Part shown: piece by piece, positions 11,901 through 22,101 of the stretch
How positions within the stretch are numbered: position 1 is the first letter of the stretch
Layout: each line of letters begins with the position of its first letter
Translations under genes and position numbers: made by a program
Notes under the pieces: generated by a model
Seen by the model: the letters and a program-made list of their open reading frames with translations, nothing else
Told to the model about the DNA's origin: nothing
Databases searched by the model: none
Assembly (NCBI GenBank): GCA_029876055.1
Contig: CM056876.1
Span: forward strand, 2,232,001 to 2,296,000
DNA: 64,000 nt
DNA from: Madurella fahalii
Lineage: Eukaryota > Ascomycota > Sordariomycetes > Sordariales
Reading direction: 5' to 3'

Positions 11901-13440
11901 GATTACGGGTTGTTTTTACTTTACGAGTTATTTACGGAGTTTGGAAAGACTTTATAGGACTTTGGCCTCCCCTATTTTCAGTACGAGTAGCAGTCTGCTA
12001 ATAGGAACCGCCTCTTGGCCTTCGAGCTTTCTTACAGCCCTGAACAGCAATACTCTATATTTACAGATATCCACTCGAAGCTGAACCTTGGCCAATCTAC
12101 TCTATTTAAGGAGATTACCTCTTATATTAACCGGGACCCGTAAACTGCCTACTACTTTATATAAGGCCCCGGCGGGACTAGGAAGACTTTTCTTTACCGT
12201 TACCTCTCTTCGTTTTATAGGTCTTAAGGGCAAGTTGTGCTCTATGTTGCTTCTTCTGGAATTGCGGCCCTACTTCTCGACGGCGGCCGAACTTCATACT
12301 CTCGGTTCAAGATACCTGTCGAGGATATTACGGAGTCATCATCTTACAGTATCCGTTAAAATACGCAATTAGCAGTTCTATTATAGAGAGCTAAGCTTAT
12401 TATCTGGGACGAGGTTCTAATGCAGCATCGGTTTTGCTTTGAGGCAGTAGACTGTACTTTACGGGATATTTGCAGCTATAATAGTCTGTTTGGCGGTATC
12501 CCTATAATCCTTGGGGGTGATTTTGCTCAAATCCTTCCTGTTATCCGTAAAGGAAGCTGTGCTTAGATTGTACAGGCTTGCCTTCAGAAGTCTCGGATCT
12601 GGCCGCAATTATAGGTCCGGAAGCTTATAGAGAATATGCGAGTTCAAGGAGCAGACCTAGAAAATAGGGCTTTTGTATAGTGGCTTCAAGAACTCTCTTA
12701 TAACCCTGAATTCCACGAGTGTGTAGATCTGTTGCCAGCCTTCACTTGCTGTTTCTCCTAAGAGGAGTTAATTCAATAGGTCTATCCCTAGGGGTTACTA
12801 GCTCTTGCAGCTACTGAGTATACTCTTTTTACGGACCGGGCTATTCTATGTCCTCGGTTAGTTACAGTTGCAGGTATTAACTCTGCAGTCCTGTCTACTT
12901 TTCTGGGGGAGAGTAGGCGGTATTTCTTTTCAAATACGGTTGACAACCCGCTAGAGGGTGGTACTAACACCCCCGTTTTATCTCCTGAGTTTCTCTTTTC
13001 TCTAGATTTTGCTTCTATTCCCCCTCCTGTATTAGAGTTGAAGGTTAGTGTCCCTGTTATTTTACTTCGAAATCTTTACTCTCAAGAGGGGTTGTATAAC
13101 GGAACCCGTTTAGTTATTATACGGTTAGGCGGGTCTGTTCTTAAGGGCCGAATTCTCTTAGGAGAGTTTGCAGGCTAGTTACGGATAATACCCCGTATCA
13201 AACTTTCTTCAAATTGTCATAACTTTCCTTATATTATTTCACGGGTTCAGTTTCCTATCCGGCTCTGTTTTGCAATATCTATTAATAAAGTATAGGGTTA
13301 GTCTTTTTCTTATATTAGGGTTGATCTTCGAGAGCCTATATTTTCTTACAGACAGCTTTATGTAGCAATATCTCGAGTTATAGCTGTTCGTAATATCTCT
13401 CTTTGTTTTCAGGGTCCGTAAGAGGAGCAGTATAAATTAA
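8951..13440 (+). pseudogene. Helitron Rep/helicase (RepHel), inactivated
   Basis: Exon 1 (8951-9301) has CxxC pairs: HFCSGC, CIRC and later ECTECGTLYW. A 52-bp intron (GTATGT 9302 to TAG 9353, branch TACTAAT) joins it to one frame that is followed to about 13440. That frame gives NLRRYNNAFAFTS, YPLMF..GDFGYRWGL, LYRGV*DWLRDGDSDAV, PTFFITVTANPHWPEI (Helitron core), NNMVYGPCG and the Rep-like KYIYKYVYKGTDQA. A Pif1-type helicase follows: GPGGTRKTF (Walker A, with Arg for the usual Gly), [11 protein letters not shown] (Walker B), [17 protein letters not shown] and QLYVAISRV. Dozens of TAA/TAG codons interrupt it, consistently where the family has Gln; Trp codons survive. The intact protein would nick and roll the element out as a single strand. 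The conserved frame implies fairly recent inactivation. Confidence 0.9.
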
Positions 13441-13614
13441 GAAATATTATATATCCGGAAGTTCTAATAGAGTAGCTCTTATATTCTTACAGCCTTATAT
13501 TTTATTGGAGATAGATCTTATAGGATGAGATATATTATTTATAGTTCTCTAAATTAGAATCTTAATTATAAAAGGAAGAGAAATCTAAGGGTATCTAAAA
13601 CAATATAGTAAATA

Positions 13615-14958
13615 AAACTATTTTACAGGCCCTATTAGAAACAGTCTTACAGCTTCTCATTCAGAAGCTCCTATATCATTGTCTCAATCTCATCTTCTAC
13701 CTCCCGAAGACGATCGCGTAAATATTTAGTAATAGTACGCGACTCTGCAATACGGCTCTATAATCCACCTTGACAAGCTTCTATAGCTCCTGTAGCAGCA
13801 GAAGAGGTAGCAGTAGTAGAGGTCTTCTACAACAATTATCTGTTAGCAGGTGCTGTTTATAGCTTAAAGCAGAAAATAGAGAACTAACAGGAGGACATTT
13901 GCAAAATATCATAATACAAACCTTCGTTTTTTTTATAGGAGAGCTATCCAACAAATCCCCAGAGTCATCAGCCAGTTTACACTTCTGAACCTGCTTGCTG
14001 CTACTTGCAGGACCCGTAGCCTTGCCCTTGCCAGTGTTCTTAGGAGTTTGCAGGCCGAGTAAGGTCTCCTTTCCTTTACCCTTTGGATTGAGCGCGGGGT
14101 CCGTAGTTTTGTCCTTTTTTTTGCTGGACTCAGCGGTAGCGTCCTCCTCAGTCTAACGGAAACTGCAACGCTTCCCCTCAGAATTATAGTGACAGTTTAT
14201 ACAGGCCCCGTTACTACATTGATCGGAGACGATGCAATTGAAGAACAGGCCCGTATTCGACTGACAGTTCGTACATTCCAAGGTAGCGGGATCTTTACCC
14301 GTGACTTGTATGAGGGCGGCCTCCCGGTTTGTCGGCCTATCCCAATTTAGGACCCGCAGGTTGCTATTGTGATCGTTGTTCATCGTAATATCACGGACAG
14401 TCTGTATATATATTAGAGTCTTACACGCCTGTAAGTAGGAGAGTTATTACTTACAGGCAACTGTATCATAGCCGTAATACGCTTCGTGTTCTTAGGGAAT
14501 ACTGACACTTTCTGCTTGACCTCTTGCGCAGTATACCCATCAAGCGGGGGGTTGCTACTGGGGGATGCCATCCTGGACAGAGGCTGAATGGGCTCTCGAC
14601 TTTGACGGGTGCTGCAGGACCTTAAGAGTTCCTCTTCGATGTCCCCGTTAAATTGTTCCTCTTCAGACGTGAGATCTCCGCAGGGACTGTTGGTATTACG
14701 GAGGATGTTCGTGACGGTCGTGCAAGTAACCGATGTCTGGGTGTTGACCTCCGGGGGAGAAAGCTCTTCAGTGTCACGGGCCTGCTCCGGGTTCTCGCAG
14801 GTCCTGCTGCTCTTCGTAATAACAGTAGGTTCGTCGACTTCAATCGAGGGCAGCGGTCCCTCCCAGTCGAGGACCTCTTCGTCTGAGAGGTACGGCATAA
14901 ATCTCGAGGGAACAGGAGCTGCGCAACTATCAGCAGCGCCCGGAAAAAAATACTGCAC
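13615..14958 (-). pseudogene. DUF3716-like accessory gene inside the Helitron
   Basis: Exon 1 (14958-14455) encodes an acidic, Ser/Glu-rich region with YLSDEEVLDWEGPLPS and ends KRITAMIQLP. A 53-bp intron (GTAAGT...TACAG, 14402-14454) leads to NLRVLNWDRPTNREAAL and a Cys cluster: ECTNCQSNTGLFFNC, GACINCHYNSEGKRCSFR. This resembles the fungal DUF3716 family, probably a zinc-binding module. The frame stops at 14153 with TAG where Gln is likely, then clearly continues as a Lys/Ser-rich linker (KKKDKTTDPALNPKGKGKE), a 95-bp intron (13827-13921) and a charged coiled-coil tail (TKYLRDRLREVEDEIETMI) broken by several further TAG/TAA. It runs convergently with RepHel and lies wholly inside the element, so it is probably cargo or an accessory function. 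Its role is unknown. Confidence 0.65.
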
Positions 14959-15116
14959 ACATAGCTCGACTTACAGAATTGATTGACAGTGCCCGCAGGG
15001 CCGTAAAACGGGGGCGCGCGGTAGCTTTGGCGGGCTTGGCAGTCGGTAAGTTAGTGGTTGTGGAAAGGAAGTGGGGTTGGGGCGGCAGGATCGGCTAAAA
15101 ACAGCAACACCACAAC

Positions 15117-15146
15117 CAGCCCGCGAAGCGGGCTGACAACCACTAG
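15117..15146 (+). other. Helitron 3' terminus: hairpin plus CTAG
   Basis: The stem CAGCCCGC pairs with GCGGGCTG around a GAA loop (15117-15135). After ACAACCA comes CTAG, followed by T15147 as expected for insertion between A and T. TTAGTGGTTGT at 15051-15061 pairs 10 of 11 with ACAACCACTAG (15136-15146), so a larger fold enclosing the hairpin is also possible. In Helitrons the hairpin marks the stop point of rolling-circle transfer. Confidence 0.85.
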
Positions 15147-17250
15147 TCCCCCGCATACGATGGCTTGCACACCGAGTGCTCTAGCGAGGGAAAAGGCGCC
15201 TAAAGCAAATTTTGAATGGCGTGCAGGGTATAATGTGATGGCAAGATGCTAAGGTCTGGACTGAGCGCCACATGCCCGGGGTTAAGCAGACAAGTTAGCC
15301 TTCAGCTGGCGGCCTCTATCGGCCATTTCCGAGGCAAGCTAGTATTAGTCGCGCTGGAAATCGCACTTATGGAGCTCGGCTCCTGACCGCCGAGCTCAGC
15401 AGCTTATCACATAAGCTCGCCCAGATCATTTTCCTCTATATATAAGCCAGTCCCTCAGTTTCCTACTGCAGTAGAAAGATCCTCAGAGACTTCAACCTTT
15501 CTATACACTTTCTATAACCTCTACTAAGCTCCTATATACTAGTCTCTAGCACACAGCCTTATTCTTCTGGCCTGGACGTAGTTTTATGGGGGGAGAAGGT
15601 CGTTGTGGCCCGAGCGTTGTAGAGTGTGGGTCCTGGATATTGCCTTCAGCTGGCGTGAGTTTTGTCAATGCGATTTGATTGGCTTATTGAAGTGGGTCTA
15701 TAAAAGTGGGTCAACAGGTACAAGCGGTACCTCACGCCCAGCAGGTCGGAGCATCTGAGACTAACGAAAAGCTGCCATTTGAACTGCAAAGTACTGCCCA
15801 CTCATTTAAACAATGTTCTGCGATTTCTCTGATCATTTCCTGAGCAGCGCCTGAGTAGCGCCTGAGCCAGGTGGCTAGGGGTGGTGCGGGTAACTAGGGG
15901 TCGGTGAGGGCAATTTTAGGGTAAAACAACAGCTAGCGACCAATGACTTGCGGTGCTAGGGCCAAATTCCCCGATCTTGCATCTAACATCCGTTTGCCTC
16001 GTGCTTGTTGGGTCGTTGTAAGACAAACAGAGCACGATTGCGACAAATCGGAACCATGCCAGGGCGAACGTTAGCTCTCCGCCATCGGCCAGCCGCATGG
16101 TCAGTCTGCGAACACTTACGGTCACCAACGATGCCCGCTAATCCCAAAGGTTCCGGTCTTTAAGGCAATGGCCGAATATTGCTGTCTTCGTTGACGACGA
16201 GCAAGCAACAGAGATGCCAAGGAGCAATCTGGGGATCAGGTCTGATTAGCGAGGTAAAATACTGAAGACGGGTTGACTGTCTACCTGCCTTATCTTTCGG
16301 TGCGCCTGGTGGTACATGTACAGTACCAGCGGCACCTCCATGATTGCTTGTACTACCTTTCTCAGGCTGGATTTTTCAGGATTTCGTCTGTCGTACCCGA
16401 CTTATAAGCTCGATCCTTTCCCTTCTCGTCCACCCAACCCTCGATAATCTTGGCACTCAGGACGAGCATACCGCCTGCCAAGGCCAGCTCCTGCATTTCG
16501 CCACGTCAAACCATGCCGCTTCGTGGGGCTTTCATGTAAGTTACGTCCTTGGTACCGGCGGTTTTGGTAATAATGGGTCGTTGACGACAGTTCCACGCAG
16601 CTTCAACCCGCTTGACTGAAACGGCCAGAAACCCAACCCGAATACCTAGGAAGCTTGATTCCGTAATTACTGTATACTTCTTTTGGACTTCTTGCCACTT
16701 CGAATTATGCACTGAGGCCCGCTGCAGTTCTCAGTGCCAGATTTGCCAACGATGCCTGACGGCTGACTTGAGCCAGGGTCTTGACCGCTTTTGCCATATA
16801 TACAGGTTTCCACTTGCTTCTTCCACTCGTCATCAGTCCAAGTGGGGTTTCTCCCTTGTCAGTATCATTGCCGGCCAACATTCCCCGAGCAACACTCACG
16901 TTGCCTCTTTTGCCTCCTTGGGGATACAGCTTCCTCTGCTAGATCTTCAAACTCTCTCATCCGGAGCCCTTCCCAGCCCGAAAGGGAAAGGCTCTTTGCG
17001 TTGCACCCTTCAACCCGCGCTACCTAACTTTCTCACAGATTTGTCTTCCAAGTTTGCCCTCCAATATTGCCTACTTCCTGCTCGTTCGTCCGATAAGCGG
17101 CCCTCGCGCAGAAGCCTTCACCCACATCGCCTCGTTCGTGTAGTTTCTGCAAGCGGTAATAGTGTGTTCATGAGCGCAGCACTCCCTTAACAAGCATCGT
17201 CAAGACACCTTCAACTCCTATTATACACACGGCGCCAGTTTCTCTGGTCT
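15147..17250. other. Non-coding region between Helitron and Argonaute
   Basis: No gene is supported. It contains the 14-bp direct repeats and the enclosed 330-bp segment described separately, with a TATATATAAG box near 15434. The last kilobase is pyrimidine-rich with many short frames (for example 16612-17190) that lack motifs. It is most likely the promoter and long 5' leader of the Argonaute gene. Confidence 0.5.
15298..15655. repeat. 330-bp segment flanked by 14-bp direct repeats
   Basis: GCCTTCAGCTGGCG occurs exactly at 15298-15311 and 15642-15655. The enclosed 330 bp contain a 9-bp perfect hairpin (GAGCTCGGC 15372-15380, GCCGAGCTC 15389-15397) and a TATATATAAG box. The arrangement looks like a target-site duplication around a small inserted element, or two copies of a short motif. 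No coding frame or Pol III B box was seen inside. Confidence 0.6.
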
Positions 17251-20200
17251 GTGCCTTATCCGATTACCGCTCGCACGATGGCCGACAACCGCGGTCGTGG
17301 CAGAGGTCGAGGCGGCCGAGGCGGAGACGCATTCCGCGGTGGTGGCGGAGGTCGCGGTCGCGGTGACTTTCACGGTGATCGTGGCGGCGGACGGGGACGT
17401 GGTGACTTTCACGGTGATCGTGGCGGCGGACGGGGACGCGGTGACTTTCACGGTGATCGTGGTGGTGGACGTGGACGCGGTGATTTCCAGGCTTATCGCG
17501 GCGGCGGCGGCGGCGGCGGCGGCAGGGGCCGCGGCGATTTCCAGGGGGGTCGCGGTGACTTCCAGGGAGACCGCGGTCGTGGTGGCGGCCGTGGTGGTTT
17601 CCGGGGTGGTCGCGGCGGACATGGTGGCTTTGCTGGCGATGTTTATCCGTAAGTGGGCCGTAAATACACGTTCCCAGTCGGGGCATCCATGTTGATTTCG
17701 TCTCGTGAAGGGGCCAAAACCAAACAGTCCCTCAGCCTGACCCAGAAGTCACAGCGCTTGAGAATGGCTGGATTCAGCAGCAGAATGAGTCACTACGCCA
17801 ACTCACCTCGAAGATGGGCAAACTCTCAATGTCTGACAATAACAACTTCTTCCCGATTCGCCCAGGCTTTGGTACAAGCGGGACCGGAGTCCTGCTCTGG
17901 GCCAATTACTTCAAGATGAACGTCTCGGTCCAGGAGCTCTTCAAGTACGACCTAAGAGTCACGGCTACGAAAGTGACCAGGGCGCAGGACGACGCCAGGA
18001 AAGAATCCAAGGCCAAAACGGCAACCGAGCTCAAAGCCAAGCCCAGCCTAAGAAAGGCTCGGGGAAGTGGCCCAAGGGGCCGGCCAAACCGGGCCAGGAG
18101 CAATCGGGTGAGGGACAGCAGGGCGAGGCTGCGGCTGAGGATCCCAGAGAGATCAGAGGTAGTAAATTGGCCAAGATCATCCAGCAGGTTCTCAGGCAAG
18201 TGTCCGCTACCGTCGCGTTTGCTACGGAGTTCAAGTCACATGTGGTTACTCTGAAGATGCTCAAGCTCCCGCCGGATAATATCGTGGAGGTGGAGCTTGC
18301 TGATCGCGGAAAGCCCGAGAAGTGGTTCGTCAGGTTTGATGGACCGCAGTCGTTGGACATTACGGGTCTGATGAGTTACCTGAGAACCTTCAACGACCCG
18401 GGCAATGAGACTGTCTTTCCCAAGTTTCCCGGCGAGCTTGATGCGCTCGGCGTGGTGCTCGGTCATTCCGCCAGATCCGATGTCCAGAAGACTGCCACGG
18501 TTGGACGGAGTCGCTTCTTCGCCATCGACACGGAGCGGATTGAGTCTACGTTTCCGCCAGGGAGCCTTCTCGCAATCTTACGTGGCTATGTTCAGAGCGT
18601 CCGGCCGGCGACTGGCCGGCTGCTTTTGAACACTAATGTCACCCACGGCGTGTTCCGTGGACCTGAGTCGATGTCTTTCAAGGAGCTTTTCGAGAAGTTC
18701 AACCTAGCGGGCCTCGACCGTCCCCAGCAGCACCCCAGTGTCGCGGACAACTTGGCGAGGATGCACAGATTCCTCGTCCACGCACCGGTCGTTTGCGAAC
18801 TACCCAGCGAGAAACCCGGGCAGTGGGTAACCACTGAGCGCTCGATCGCTGGCCTGGGTACTTTGAGAGACGGGGATAAGGAAAACAAGCTAGAGATTAG
18901 CGGCCGCTTCCTTACTCCGGGCACAGTCCGTTTCCGCCTTAACAAACCTTCTAAGGATGATAGGCCACCGCCAAAGGGCCTTCAGTACGGTCAAATGGTC
19001 CTCGTGGCGGATTACTTCAACGCCAGTAAGTATTGCCAATAAACATCTCAGTAAGGTAGAGTTTTAACTTTTTGCAGAATATGGCTACAAACCGCAAATG
19101 GGATTGCCCTTGGTCAATATCGGGACGTCTAAGAACCCTAGATATATTCCGGCAGAGTTGTGCAAGTTGGCGCAGAGAAAACCGATCAAGGCGAAACTGT
19201 CGCCGAGCGAACAGGATGCGATGATCCGCTTCGCCTGTCGACCGCCGCCTGACAACGCGCTATCGATCACTACCTCAGCCAGAAGGGTGCTGGCCTTAGA
19301 CCAGAACACGCTGCTCGTCTGTCCACCCTTTTTCTTCTGCCGGGGCATTGCCTACATATACTAACGATTTGCAGGACAAGTTCGGCATTTCCGTCGACAA
19401 GGAGCTGATCACAGTCAAAGGCCGAGAGCTGGCTCCTCCTGCTGTTGCTTACTTGAAAGGCAACTCGATTCAGCCCGTCAACCCTGAGAACGGCCAATGG
19501 CTGATGAAAGGGGTGAAAGTCGCGAAACCTGGACGGCTCAATGGGACTTGGACATTCATCCGCATCAACGGACGGCCAAATGACACCAATCCTGTTGCGA
19601 GTGCCGTTACAGGCTTCGCCAAGTTTCTACGCGATAATATGGGTATCAGCATCCCGGAGAAACCAAACCAGCAGAACGGCATCTCGGTTGGTAGTCCAGC
19701 AGAGTTGAGGACTACGCTTGAAAGACTTGACAAGTCCCAACCTCGTCCGGCGTTCATCCTTGTGGTTCTACCGGACAAGAACACGCATGTTTACAACGTC
19801 GTCAAGAAATTCGGAGATGTAGAGTTCGGCTTCCATACCGTCTGCGTCGTCCAGAACAAATTTCTCGAGCCGAAGGGCCAGCAAGGATACTTTGCCAACG
19901 TCGCTCTCAAAATCAACCTGAAGCTTGGGGGCGTCAACCACAGGCTTAGGGACGAAAATTCGTTGATCAAGGCTGGGAAGACGATGTTTGTGGGATACGA
20001 CGTTGTGCACCCCACGAACCTCGGCCCCGGGGCAGCGGAAAATGCTCCCAGCCTCGTCGGCTTGGTGGCGAGTATTGACAGCGACCTTGCTCAATGGCCC
20101 GCTGTCGCCTGGAGGAACCCACCGCGGGTCGAGATGCTTGATAAAGCCTTGGCCGAACACTTCAAACGCCGGCTGAGTCTTTGGCACGCCAAGAATCAGG

Positions 20201-20953
20201 GCCGTCTACCAGAAAACATCGTCATCTTCCGTGACGGTGTATCGGAAGGACAATACCAAAAGGTCCTCGACGAGGAGGTACCCTTCATCCGCAGGGCATG
20301 CGATGAGACTTATACAGGAGGTTCAAAGCCGCGGATCTCTCTGATTGTGTCTGTCAAGCGACACCAAACACGCTTTTACCCGACCGACCGCAATCACATG
20401 CACCCTAGATCCAAGAGCCCTAGGGAGGGAACGATTGTTGACCGAGGCGTCACGAATGTGCGGTACTGGGACTTTTACTTGCAGGCACATGCTTCACTCC
20501 AAGGTAGGTAGTTTTCTTTGGGTCGGAGGGCGGCTGGCTAGTGCTGCTCGCTAGTTCGGGGAGTCGGCTGTGCGATCACGGCGCTTTGTCAATAATGCCC
20601 CCTGCGTCCGGCCTGAATGCTAGATCTTAGCTGACATGTTTCCATTTACAGGCACCGCTCGCCCCGCTCACTACGTAGTCCTCCTCGATGAAATCTTCCG
20701 AAGCGACTACGGCGCCGAGGCGGCCAACGTGCTGCAGAAGTTGACGCATGACATGTGCTACCTCTATGGCCGCGCCACCAAAGCTGTCAGTATCTGCCCG
20801 CCGGCCTACTACGCAGATTTGGTTTGCACCCGGGCGCGGGCCCACAAGAGCGAGCTCTTTGATGACAATAGCTCCGTCGCTTCGGGGCACTCGGAAGCGA
20901 CCGGGACGATAAAGGTCCACGACAGACTGCTGAACTCCATGTACTACATCTGA
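17251..20953 (+). CDS. qde-2: Argonaute (QDE-2-like), quelling/RNAi slicer
   Basis: Exons: 17251-17648, 17711-19025, 19078-19316, 19375-20503 and 20652-20953; introns are 62, 52, 58 and 148 bp. MADNRGRG at 17278 is an equally good start. Order: an Arg/Gly-rich N terminus with three 13-residue repeats, ArgoN (VLLWANYFKMNVSVQELFKYD), linker, PAZ (about 18600-19025), MID and PIWI. The catalytic set is visible: GYDVVHP (Asp), FRDGVSEGQY (Asp) and GTARPAHYVVLLDE (His); the glutamate finger probably lies in the SIDSD-WPAV region. It should therefore cut target RNA in the quelling pathway. Oddity: the frame used up to about 17990 differs by one base from the frame used from about 18000, and I found no good intron to explain this. 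Either a one-base deletion has occurred in the Lys/Gln-rich linker or the sequence has an error. Total is about 1,126 residues if repaired. Confidence 0.93.
17362..17478 (+). repeat. 39-bp minisatellite in Argonaute RGG region
   Basis: Three near-perfect tandem copies of a 39-bp unit encode GDFHGDRGGGRGR; a fourth, diverged copy follows (GDFQAYRGGG...). The unit is a multiple of three, so copy-number change keeps the frame. Confidence 0.85.
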
Positions 20954-21605
20954 TGGGGAATCTCTTGTCGAGATGGATGTAACACGGGCCAAGGCGACGA
21001 TAAAACAGGCGGTAAACGAAGGAGCGACGACACAGTGAGCCATTGGGAGCACCACACAGAATGGCCGTGAGATGGTATAAGGGGGAGGCATCGACAGCTT
21101 GCTCCAATCCGGCTTGAAAACATCACATACTTGATAGTCATGATGGTACATTTCCATACAGTATGATAATGAAATAGTATCTTCACCCGTGTCTCAAAAT
21201 CTCGTGTGATGGCGACATAGTTCTAGATGTGAACACCAAGTACCATGTCCCCAATCGAGGATTTCATGATCCCGAATATCTGGGTTAGGGTTAGTCGTAC
21301 GTATTACCACTCACGTGACTCTCCGATCGGGGCTGCCAAGCACCAACCACAGCACAGCACAGCGAAGCCAACGACAAGCCAACCGCAACCAAGCGAGTGA
21401 TAGCTAAGCTGGGACAGCCGCCGACCGGGCCATCAATCCATTCCTCACCAAAACGCAACATCGCTCAGCACACGAGTCACCCCCCTCTCCACTCACTCAC
21501 CAAACGCCGGGAGCCGCAGTCAATTCAATCGAACCCGGCCTGCCGAACAACTCTTGACGAGCGAGAAGGGCAATTAAAAAGAAAGGAGAAAAAAAAACAA
21601 AAAGA
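20954..21605. other. Intergenic, Argonaute 3' side to ESSS gene
   Basis: No gene is seen. The first 250 bp are likely the Argonaute 3' UTR. The segment from about 21300 is rich in short CA/AGC motifs and ends in an A-rich leader just before the next start codon, as expected of a promoter and 5' UTR. Confidence 0.55.
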
Positions 21606-22101
21606 ATGTCGGCCCTCCGCCCGGTCGCTCGTGCGGCCGCCGCCGCTGCTCGCCGCAGCGCACCCTCGTCCACCTCCCCATCCACGTCCTCCGCCGTCCT
21701 CGCCGGGAGCAGAAGCGCCGCGGCAGCAGCGCCCTTCTCGACGACGGCCCGCCGCGCCGGCGGCGGCGGCATGCAGTACGACCCGCCGACGGGCTGGCTG
21801 TGGGGCGTCCGGCCCGGCGAGAAGTACCAGAACGAGGGCTGGGAGGGGCCCTTCTTCTACGGGTTCTGGGGCAGCCTGATTGTGTTCATGATCGCGTACG
21901 CTTGGAAGCCTGATACGAGGTGAGTTATCTTTGGTTTCCTCACTGCCTTTGGCCCCTGCCTCCGGGTGCGGGGGGGTGTGAGGGAATTTGTTGGCTGATG
22001 ACTCTTCGGGGGGCATGTACAGCATCCAAACGTGGGCTCTGGAGGAGGCGCGTAGGAGATTAGAGGCCGAGGGGATCCTGGAGGATCCGGAGAAGAAATA
22101 G
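21606..22101 (+). CDS. Complex I ESSS/NDUFB11-type subunit
   Basis: Exons 21606-21919 and 22023-22101, with a 103-bp GTGAGT...TACAG intron, giving 130 residues. The first 55 residues are Ala/Arg/Ser-rich without acids, a typical mitochondrial presequence ending near FSTTARRAGGG. The mature part holds the hallmark GWLWGVRPGEKYQNEGWEG, one membrane helix (FFYGFWGSLIVFMIAYAW) and a C-terminal SIQTWALEEARRRLE helix. The Pfam ESSS family is an accessory subunit in the membrane arm of NADH:ubiquinone oxidoreductase in the inner mitochondrial membrane. Size and single helix fit. It is convergent with the aminotransferase. Confidence 0.85.

Larger units (their letters stand above)
8739..15146 (+). 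mobile_element. Helitron with RepHel and antisense accessory gene
   Basis: The 3' end is well defined: an 8-bp stem CAGCCCGC / GCGGGCTG with a GAA loop (15117-15135), seven bases, then CTAG (15143-15146) followed by T. That is the classical Helitron terminus and its A/T insertion rule. The interior encodes a Helitron Rep/helicase on + (from 8951) and a Cys-cluster protein on - (13.6-14.96 kb). The 5' end is not certain. I place it near 8739 because GTTAGTG...GGGCTGCAAACCCCTAAC (8739-8778) resembles the 3' subterminal TTAGTGGTTGT...GGGCTGACAACCACTAG, but I found no decisive 5' TC. Length is about 6.4 kb. Numerous stops make this copy non-autonomous. Confidence 0.85.

Noticed and set aside
9354..13440. 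Glutamine reassignment (UAA/UAG read as Gln) to explain the Helitron stops
   Set aside because: About a third of Gln positions still use CAA/CAG, and every neighbouring host gene uses TAA/TAG as real stops. RIP-type C-to-T mutation explains it more simply.
14609..14986. Plus-strand open frame of 125 codons opposite the accessory gene
   Set aside because: It is a shadow of the minus-strand exon, which has spliced continuity and the Cys cluster in its correct frame.
16612..17190. 192-codon frame upstream of Argonaute
   Set aside because: Low-information Ser/Leu-rich sequence overlapping other frames; better explained as 5' leader.
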